NCBI RefSeq assembly: GCF_932274485.2
Contig: NC_065879.2
Coordinates: forward strand, 89,523,459-89,587,458
Length of the DNA: 64,000 nucleotides
Source: Patella vulgata
Taxonomy: Eukaryota > Mollusca > Gastropoda > Patellidae
Direction: 5' to 3'
Shown here: positions 45,224 to 56,500 of the stretch, piece after piece
Numbering within the stretch: position 1 is the stretch's first letter
Layout of the letters: each line of letters opens with the position of its first letter
The notes under the pieces: generated by a model
Database searches by the model: none
The model's input: only the letters and a program-made list of their open reading frames with translations
Told to the model about the DNA's origin: nothing
Made by a program: the position numbers and the translations under genes

Positions 45224-47542
45224 CTAGGGTAATTCATCCATGGCAGCGTCAAACTTGGCTAAATCTGTCAGAGATTTCAAATTTAAATCATTCTCTAATT
45301 TCCGGAAATATAAATCTGGTGCCTGAAATGAATAAAAACGCGTGGTTATAATAAAACAGGGGATTATAATAAAACACGTGGTTATAATAAAAACCACGTG
45401 GTTATAATAAAAACACGTAGGAATAATGAAACACGTGGTTATGATAAAAAAAAAATACGTGGTTATGATAAAAACACGTGGTTATGATAAAAACACGTGG
45501 TTATGATAAAAACATGTGGTTATGATAAAAACACGTGGTTATAATAAAAACACGTGGGTATATGTGCCGCTTTAGGTATATAAACAAATGAACAGGTGGT
45601 TGTAATGCAAATGGCAAGGAATTCGCCAAGACGGTCACAATTAAAGTAACGCTAAGCTAGCTGATTATTACAACCATTATAGGCATGTCATTTTACGAGC
45701 ATGTCTGGGTTGTCACATGATCGTCGAAAATCAAAATGGCTGTTATAGCCTTGTTTATCAAAAATGGCCTACAAGGGATCCAAAGTTGACTATCTAATAC
45801 TCACCATGTGTTGTAGCTTACGTAGAAATGCCAACTCTATGCCAGTTAATTCTTCAATTCTTGATCTATAAAAACCGTTTTAACATTATAGTAAGCCTAC
45901 TATTAGACATTATCCAATATATATATATATATATAAATTAATAACGTCATGATATATTATTTTATATAACGACTAGGTATAAAATACTGACGTCATAATA
46001 CTATTTATATAAGGACTAGGTATAAAATATTGACGTCATAATAGTTTATAATATTAAGACTAGGTATAAAATATTGAAGCTAAACGGGACTTACCCTAGT
46101 CTACTGTCTTAGTAAAAAGATTAACTGACATTAAAAAGAAATGGGCCAAGAACGGAATCTTGTGGAACACCAGTAAAACTTACCCCGATAGTTTATGAGT
46201 AGATAACCATTGTTTTATTTGGTCATTAGTCCACGATCTGATGACTGTGTTTGAAGATAGGGAACGTCTTGTAGAATAAACCACATCTTGGTGTACTTGT
46301 ACTAATGCCTATAAATATAAAATTATATATAATGGGGTTTAACGTCCACTTGACCAAAACTAGGTCAAATTGGGACTAACATGGTTCAATTTTATTTACA
46401 TAATTCGATTGCGCGTAGGGTCTTTAGCCGGTGAAAATCCAATAGGTATTGTTGGTCGTCATGGTAAAAAAAACGGTTTAGAAAGGCTATTTTGAGTCGT
46501 CATATTAATAAAAAAGAAAGGGTCTAGAATGGATATGGTGGGTCGTCAAGGTAATAAAACAGCAAGGAAAGGGCATGGTGAGTCGTCATGGTAATAAAAC
46601 AGTCTAGAAAGGGTGTGGTGAGTCATCATGGTAATAAAACGGTCTACAAGGGTGGGGTGAGTCGTCATGGTAATAAAACAGTCTAGAAAGGGTGTGGTGA
46701 GTCATCATGGTAATAAAACGGTCTACAAGGGTGGGGTGAGTCGTCATGGTAATAAAACAGCCTAGAAAGGGTGTGGTGAGTCATCATGGTAACTGAATGA
46801 GCTGTGATAGACCTACAGGTGTAGGAAAGCGAATTCGAGGATCGAACACACAACCGAACAAATGACAAACCAAAGATCCATTCCTCAGAATGTCAGCCAA
46901 AAATCATTTTCTTAATTCATATCTAGTGGAAGACTTGGAACTTAAATTTTGGCCCAATTCTGACTCAACGCCGTTACCGTTTGTTCCTACGATTCAATCC
47001 GTAGTAAAGTTGTTATGGCCTCCGCAGGTTGTTGATGTTTTCGTGTCGGTAAATCTCCAAGCTATAATCGGTTGAAAAATCACATTTTAGCCACATTAGG
47101 TTGCGTCAAAACATCCTGTCAAACCAGTCATTTGTTATCATTGCGTCTCAGTATATACCAAATACAGATCTATATTTTGTTTCGTTTTTTATACTTTCGG
47201 ATTGCTACACCACATAAAGATTTGACCAGTTGTGGTTGGAGGTCGCGTCAGGGGTCATAGGAGTGGCTCTCGACCCTATGCCGTCTGACATTTCATTAAC
47301 CAATCAGCGTTGATGTTACCCACAGTTCCGTGCTGACCGTGCACCTCACGCCAAAAACTCACCGTAACACACCATTTCATTGGCTAATCCCTCACATCAA
47401 CAAGGACGCAGTTATATAACAACTCTTTTAGGTCCTAGTGTAGTAAAGACAAGTAAAACGAAATTTTGAACTATAAAAAACGAAACGAAATAGGATCTGT
47501 GTTTTAATCAGATAGGGTACATACAGATGTCAATTCCGTTTT

Positions 47543-47590
<48 letters not shown>

Positions 47591-50500
47591 GGGGTTTAAC
47601 GTCCACTCGACACAAACTAGGTCATTTCGGGACTAACATATGGTTTAATTTTATTTACATAATTCGCTTGCGCATAGGGGTCTTTAGCAGTGGGAGGAAA
47701 CCAGAGGCGCCGGAGAAAACCCGCGAGGTTGGATAGGCGACCCTACTCCTTGCCACGTACAACCGGGGATTCGAAACCACACCATTCCTTTTTTGTATTA
47801 CTTACCTTATTATGTTTATCTAAAACATTGGTCGCCGTCGACGCTGTGGTGGTTGAATCCAGTTGACTGTTCACCTTGATTTTAATATCTTTCAATAACC
47901 CACCAACTCTTGATTGAAAGGAATATTTTCCGCTAAAATCGTAGAATAGTTTAGCTCCGAGAATTAAACCCAGCCAGCCATCAGGTTGATAGCCACGTTC
48001 TAGTATTAGTGGTATAATCTTCTTACGTCTTTGATGCGCATATTCTCCTTCTGTTTATATAGAATAAATGAATGAATGAAAGAATACATGAATGGATGGA
48101 TGAATGAATGAATTAATGAATGAAAGAATTGATGAATGAATAAACGAATGGATGGATGAATTGATGAATGAATGAATGAGTTGATGAATGAATGAATGAA
48201 TAAATGAATGAATGAGTTAATGAATGAATGAATGAATGAATGCAGTTTAACGTTCATTCGACACATACCAAGTCATTTCGGGACTAACATATGGTTCAGT
48301 TCCGTTTCAATAATTCGCTTGCGGTCTTTAGCTGTGGGAGGGAAAATTAGGGCCCACAGAAAACCCGCGAGGTTGGACTGGCGACCCTACTCCATGTTAC
48401 GTATAAGCGGGGAATCGAAACCACGCCACTTGTTCTGTGACGGACCTTATGGTCTAATAATTCGCTTGGGAACATTAGGGCCCACAGAAAACCCACGAGG
48501 TTAGGTGGCGACCCAACTCCATGTTACGTATAAGCGGGGAATCGAAACCAGGCCACTTGTTCTGTGACGGACCTTAGGGTTTAACAGGCACGCGCTAAAC
48601 CATTCGCCCGTCCCTCATGAACGAATGCATCCCAAACTTTGGCTGCCCTCTACAGTTAGCTCCGCCTGAAAACTGGTATTCTCGAGGTATGAAGTAGATG
48701 CATCGCTGTGTGCAGTATGGAACGAATGTGTACATTTTCTACTAGATACGCCCAATAATGTACACCAAATAGACCAGACCTTTGCGTCACGTGGTTCATT
48801 GAGGATCGCCCTGGCTCACTGACCAGGAGGTCCCGGACTCAATCCCGGTGTTGGTCGAGAAAGCGTCTAATCGTTCGGATGGGGGGAAAACTGAGGTCCA
48901 GTTTTTACGTTGTGCATGTAACAGAAGCCCGACAGTTGGAATTTGACGAAGAATGAACGGTAGCGCCTATGTTATCTCATAACACACAGCGTATACCAGT
49001 CGTCATTTGCGCAATTAGTACGAAACAACAGGGCGGAAAATTTCCATTTCATTTCCGTGGCTACCATGTTTTCTATCTTACCTGCTCGACAGTTTGGGCT
49101 GTCTTTATATTTCCTCGACATACAGATTAAAACCACTTCCGCCTGTTCAATAGCCTCCGCCATTGCTTGTAGCGTTGATCCTTCCATGTCATCAATGTCC
49201 ATCCATACTTTATAACCATGACGACGTAACTCATCACGTACTTTAATTAACACATCCTGATTGGCCCATTGATAACTAATCATCACGTGCCCTTTTTCTT
49301 CATCATCGTTTTCTGCTTTATCAATTGTGGAAAGTCTTTCACCTAAAAAAGTTAATCATTATGGCAAACAATAGAGAGAGAGGGGAAATGAATGAATGAA
49401 ATAGTTTTATGGCACGTCAGTTCCAACCGGGATAGAGGGACAGAGGAAAGGGGGAATAATTGAATGAAATAGAGTTTTATGGCACGTCAGCTCCAATAAT
49501 ATAGTGAATAATATGAGACAAGAGAAAGAAAGAGAGAAATGGGGTTCAACGTCCACTCCACACAAACTAGGTCATTTCGGGACTAACATATGGTTCAATT
49601 TTATTTTCATAATTCGCTTGCGCGTAAGGGTCTTTATCAGTGGGAGGAAACCGGAGGACCCGGAGAAAGCCCTCGAAGTTGGAATATGAGACAAACTATA
49701 TGGTGAATGTGAGACAAACTATATGGTGGAAAGTATGAGACAAACTATATGTCGAATATTATGAGACAAACTAAATGCAATCACATAAAGTATTTATTTA
49801 ACATATGGTACGTTTATCAATATTAACGATTAATTTTATAAAATTGGGTGTCACGACATTAGTTGTGTAACTGGATCTATTTTATTGGCACAATTAATTT
49901 TTTCAAAAGCAGTAGCTATAAGTAGGGAGAGAAATGGGGTTTAACGTCCACTCGACACAAACTCGGTCATTTCGGGACTAACAAAATAATACGGTTAATT
50001 TTTATTTCAATAATTCGCTTGCATATAGGGTTCTTTAGCTGTGGGGGTAAATCGGGGGACCCGGAGAAACCCCATGAGGTTGGACAGGCGATTATACTCC
50101 TTGGCACGTACAAGCGGGGAATCGAAACCACGCCACTTGACTCAATGGCTGACCTAATGATATAACGCGCACGCGTTAAACCAATCAGCCAACGAGAAAG
50201 TCAAACGAATGTGTGTGAGAAAGTTTATTAAACGACCGCTTCCACCGAAATGATACCACAGACAATGGTCAAAAGACTTACCAATAGCTTCATATTCCTT
50301 TGATTGTAAAAGTTTGAGTCTTAAGGTCCATAAAATACCGGAACACGTGGCCTTGACCTCTGTCTCACCAGTTCTATTTTCATCGTCAATATACTGAATC
50401 AACCCGGGTTCATCTATAATCCTATCCTGGTTATTCTCATTAAACGATAAAACCCACAACGCCTTTAAACTCTCTGGAAATAAATAAGGCAGTGGCAGTG

Positions 50501-53500
50501 GATATTTAACCGTATACGGCACATTACTTTATTTACTATTTTGCCGTACGCTTCCGTTTAACATGCGCAGTTCTCTGATACCTGGACTTACCAGTTTTCA
50601 CTTTGGCGTCTGACATTAACCCATAACCCAAATCCAAATCCTAATAATAACCCAAATCCTAACCCAACAGTTCTATTCGTTCTTTGTCTAACATTGCTAC
50701 TTTTTCCGTTTCTTATAAAGGAACGAAATAGCCATACTTGAATTTCTCTGATACCTGGACTTAGCCGTTTTCACTTTGGCGTCTGACATTAACCCATAAC
50801 CCTAATCCTAACCCTAATAATAACCCCTAACCCTAATCCTAACCCAACAGTTCTATTCGTTCTTTGTCTAACATTGCTACTTTTTAAGTTTCTTATAAAG
50901 GAAGGAAATAGCCATACTTGAATTTCTATGGTAGAAACTGGAGAATTATTTTTAAAAGAAAATAAGATAATAAATGTAAATTGTAGAAAAGCATTTAGAA
51001 TATTATTCTATTTTGGTCGAGGGCGCATTTCTGCGGATTTTGGTTTTAATTTAAGTACTAAGACTGTCAGTGGTTTATGTTTTTCCCGTAAAATCGTGCT
51101 TCTGCGCCGAAACGATGTACGGTAAAATAGTGGAAGTAGATACTTTGCCGTATACGGTTAAATATCCACTTCGAATAAATAAAAAGAAATAATAATGACT
51201 TTATTTTCTGAGGGAACATATTTAGAACATGAGTTCTAATTTTCAACATGTCCCTCCTACTCTATAAAACTAGCAACTACACAGTAATAATATTTACAAA
51301 GTGCGTATATATATCATATTATATAAGCTTATAATAAAGAAATATCAAACAAACAAGAAAGAAAGAAAAAAAAGGCAAATAAACATACATTCAGAGGACA
51401 ACAGTAATTAACAAGGGTTCAAAGATTTAACGTGTTTTACTAACTCCTTTTTGAAGATAAAACTTGAAGACGCATGTTTCACAGTTTGAGGTAGTGAATT
51501 CCAGAATACAGAGGCGGTATATTGGAATGTTCTTGTCATTGCCCTTTTCTTACTTTTTGGAATTGCTAATTTAAGTTGACTTTCTGATCTCAACGGGGTT
51601 TAACGTCCTACTGTTCAGCTCCGACTGGGAAAATGAAGACGGGCCATACAGTGTACTATGAGGGAAATTTATATCCGGACAGCGGCTCCGCGGCCTGCTC
51701 TTATATAGAATTCCAACTGTCAAGGATTCTTTTACGTGCAAGCCAATGTCTATACGGAGAGACAGACAGAGAGAGAGAGAGAGAGAGAGATAGAGATGGT
51801 GTTTAACGTCCACTCGACACAAACTAGGTCATTTCGGGACTAACATATGGTTCAATTTTATTTCCATAATTCGCTTGCGCGTAGGGGTCTTTAGCAGTGG
51901 GAGGAAACCGGAGGACCCGGAGAAAACCCATGAGGTTGGACATGCGACCCTACTCCTTGTCACCTACAAGCGGGGAATCGAAACCCCGCCAGTTGACTCA
52001 ATGACAGACTTTATGATACAGCGCGCATGTGCTAACCATTCAGCCCCCCCCCCCATGTGTATACGGGATCTCGGTTTTTCGTCACTATTCAAACGGCTAT
52101 ACGTTATGCTTTGCCCAGCCCTCTGTCCAACACCACTGACAAGTAGAGATCACGCCGGAAAAATCCCGATGAACACAGGGATCGAACACGGAACTTCTTG
52201 GTTAGCTAGCCTGCACTTTACTCACTGAGCCAGAGTGGCTCCTCACTATACTTATCAAATCTATATCGTGGCTCAGTGAGTATGCCCAAGCCTCTTGCCC
52301 TCCAACCAGAAGATTCCGGGTTCGGTCACATATTGGTCAAAACAGTTCACCAGGATTTTTTTCCCCCGTGGTGTTCCCTTGTCAGTTGTGTAGGATGAAG
52401 GCGAAGGGCCTGACAAGAAAAATGTATAGTCGTTTGGATGGGACAAGAAACCAATGTTGGCCTGAATGTAAATGAACCATTGACAGATGGAATTCGATGT
52501 AAATGGGTGGAAAAGCAGCTATCCGCGAAAAATGTCGCCAACAGCACACAACTAGTTTTGTTTTTAAAATGGTTTCTCGCACCGGGAGAAGGGGTGGGGG
52601 TGGGGGGTCCGACTCAGGGGCCTACCAATATAATTCTACGACAGATTTGAGAACGAACCTTATATCTAGAAACTCATTGATAATGTATTTCGAGGGGGAG
52701 GGTGTGGGAGAGCTTCAGATATATGATGAGTTACCTACCCTTCTTTTCCTCTAAATCTGTGGATTTGGCAAGTTTTATTAAAGATGGCAGACAGCCTTGA
52801 TCAACCAGCAACTTCTTGTTGTCGTCATTCCTAGCCAGTCTACCAATACCTAAAAAATATGAAACAACCAAAATGACGTTTTTTTTAAAATCAAGATCAT
52901 TAACACGCGTTAACCATGCATATAACGCCACATAAGACGGAGAAAAACGATGCGTAAACGAGGATAATAGTTACGGAAGACACTAATACGTTGTATAACG
53001 TCACTTAAAAGGGGGTAAAATGTCTCGTAAGACGAGGCATGGCATCACTTAAGACGGGATATAGCGTCACTTAAGACGGGGTATAACGTCACTTAAGACG
53101 GGGTAAAGCGTTGTGCAAGACGGGGTATAACGTCACTTAAGACGGGTAAAACGTCGTGCAAGACGGGGTATAACGTCTCTTAAGACGGGATATAGCGTCA
53201 CTTAAGACGGGGTATAACGTCACTTAAGAAGGGGTAAAGCGTTGTGCAAGACGGGGTAAAACGTCACTTAAGACGGGTAAAAACGTCGTGCAAGACGGGG
53301 TATAACGTCACTTAAGACGGGGTATAGCGTCACTTAAGACGGGGTAAAGCGTCATGCAAGACGGGGTATAACGTCACTTAAGACGGGGTATAATCACTCG
53401 GCAAACCTCGGCAGATTCGGGTACCCTACATCTAACCTCGGCTGTATGATAGTAATTGATATGTACCTACGCCCATACATTTGCGATGCGGCTACCGGTT

Positions 53501-56500
53501 TACTTTAACAGGAAAACGTGCAGCTTTTACAAAAAAGTCCCAAAATGGCGTTTTTTGTCGAGTGTATATAACTAAACGAGCAGAGATATTGCCTCAAGGA
53601 TGCTGGTTTGATATAATTCCCTGGTAATTCCCCAAACCCAATGCCAAACTTGACCTTTGTTGATATAATACACTCTCCACAGAAATCTCCATGGGCGCAG
53701 TCATTTTTCATCCGGGACCTTTAAAATAGTTCCAATATGGCGGAATTCGTCATACAGCCGATATTAGATGCGTAGAATCTGTCGAGGTTTGCCGAATGGG
53801 GGTATATTGTCTCGTAAGACGGGGTATAGCGTCACTTAAGACGGGGTATAACGTCACTTAAGACGGGCAAAACGTCGTGTAAGACGGGGTATAACGTCCC
53901 TTAAGACGGGGTATAACGTCATGTTCATTTGTTTACTGTAAATAAAGACAAAATGTACCTTTCACCAGTTCAAGTGAAGACCATATTACACCCTTTCCGT
54001 CTGCCTCTCTGTGACCTTCGCTGTTGATAGTTTGTTCAAATAGCTTCAACAAAGACGTTATAACGGATATGTTAGTGGCGATATAATGCGCCTCGTCATC
54101 CTTCATCAAATCAGCTATAGCCAACAGAGAAACAAGTTTAATCGTATCGTTGTTAAACGATAAATAATTTTTTAAAACTTTGACGATGTTGAGTTGTTGT
54201 AATAAGGGTATGTTAACATGTGTCATTGATACGTTGTGAATCACCATCAGAATCCTAGTTATTACACTGTCTCTCTGTAAATAAATAAATTTAAAAAATA
54301 CATTTAAAAAAATTGATTTAAAAAATACAACTAAAAAAATACATTCAAAAAATACATTTAAAAAATACATTTAAAAAATACATTTAAAAAATACATTTAA
54401 AAAAATAAATAAATTTTAAATGAATAAATGTAAAAAAAAAAAGGTTTTTACGAAATCAATAATTTAAAATTAAGAAAAAATAAATGTAAAAAAAGAAGAA
54501 AATTTAAAAAAAAAATGTAAAAAGAAGAAAATTTAAAATATAAATAAATAGATTTGAAAAATAAATTAAATAAATAGACAAATAAAGGATAGGCACTAAT
54601 CATTAATTAATAGGTAGCATAAGACAGAATTGTGCTTCTTCACAGTCTGCCAAGATAGATTAGACCTAGTTCAGCAATCTGTTTCACAGAGAATTACGAG
54701 TCTCGTATAATATCTCTGTCATAGATGACTGCCTTAACACGTACGTGCTGTCACAGCACGCGGTGTGAATCATTGGCTCAATGGCGCGTGCATTGTTTAC
54801 ATAAGACATAACTGCTTCGGAGAGAATGCTGCATTTTAGTCAATTTAATACCCATTTACACTAAATCGGAAATAATTTTTACCTACAAATACGTCAAACG
54901 CCTTTATTTATTTTTCCAATATATACAAAAAATGTTTTAGAATTTAATTTGTCGCAGGAAAAAAGTTAATATTTCTAGCTCATTAAGCCGCATCAATGTC
55001 ATCCTTATCAGTGATTGTCGCGGCCAAGCAAATATTCACTGCGGATCAGTGTGCTAGTTTAAGAACTCGGCCATATAAGATGAAACGAAATTTAGGTAAG
55101 CCTGGGAGAAAAAAAAATGAAATCTTTGAAAAGTTGAGAATCTTCAGTGATTTATTGCTTTGCCTAGCTTAATTACAATAATTTACAATCAAATTCTTTC
55201 AAAAATCCCAATTTGTTCGCACCAGGCTTACCTAAATTTCGTTTCACCTTATATGGCCGAGTTCTTAAATTTGTGCGTTACCCTTTCAATGATGTCCGCC
55301 AAGTCAGTTAGAAGACGGAGACGTATTTTTTAACAGCGTGTTATGTCGCTCATACTGACTGTAGCCAGGTAAGCAAGGTCTTATTTTCTCCCTAAGATGT
55401 TCATTTATATTGTTCAGGCGTTCACAGGGACTGACACGCGACCGGTTAGCAGTAAAAAGTTGCCCAGTAAAATTGACTGGGAAGCGATTAGATTTTCGAC
55501 AAGGATCCAATAGGACAGTCCCTGAACGTAGAGGTCGAGTGTAAAATGAGACCTACGTTCAGAGCTGAACTAGATTAGACCAAATCTGAGACTGTCTGCC
55601 AAGATAGATTAGACCAAATCGGGGACCAGTCTGCCAAGTTAGATTATACCAAAATCTGACACAAATCTGCCAAGTTAGATTATAGCAAAGCTAAGACTCG
55701 TCTGCCAAGTTAAATTATACCAAAACCTGAGACTCATCTGCCAAGTTACATTATACCAAAATAAATGGTCCGAGTGATATTTTGCGTAGGTCCCAGTGGT
55801 CTATGAATTGGTCCGAGTGGTCATGGTCCGAGTGGTCTATGAATTGGTCCGAGTTGTCTGGATACCGTTAGATTAGACCAAATCTGAGACCAATCTCCCG
55901 GCTAAACGATATAAATAGACATACTCACGCCTAATGACGTCACATACGGGCTATTCTCTTTATTTTTATCAATAAATTCATAGAGAAACTCGTTAAATCC
56001 CGGCACAGCGCAAATATCAACAGTACAGTCTCTAGAGTGGTCGGACAGGCACACCATAGTTAACGAACCAGCGTACAGTATACAAGACATATCATTCGAA
56101 TCTTTCTCGCTTATCATCGCTTCACATATAACTGGTATTATCTGGCCATGGCAGTGGATGTAGTCACAAACTGCCGTTCGATGTTTTGTCATCCATGTGT
56201 GGCTGAAGTTGGCGTCCGCGCTGATGTAAATTTCGTTAGTTTTTTCTATAACCGACATCAAGATCGTTTTATTTTGTTCATCTTTTTCTAGTGAAGACAA
56301 CAACTGGTTAATCTCGGATTTATACGCTTTAAATGTTCGTTTGTGTCGCTCTTCGTGACTCTCGTTTTGGTCGACCACATCTACTTTTCGGTCTTGATCA
56401 TCCATGTCTCGTTTGGATCCCGTTTTTTGAACACTTGTTTTAAGATTTTGTCTTCCAATTGTGGCGTCAACTGTGTTATCCAACGTGATAGTGTTATTGA

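Noticed and set aside
50640-50850. Interstitial telomere
   Set aside because: The aaccct-like phrases are few, irregular and embedded in a duplicated 180-bp unit.
55304-55545. Minus-strand frame of about 80 codons (PCRKSNRFPVNFTGQL)
   Set aside because: No motif recognised and no clear start or splice sites. It lies in an ARM-TIR intron and may be part of an unknown repeat; left unannotated.
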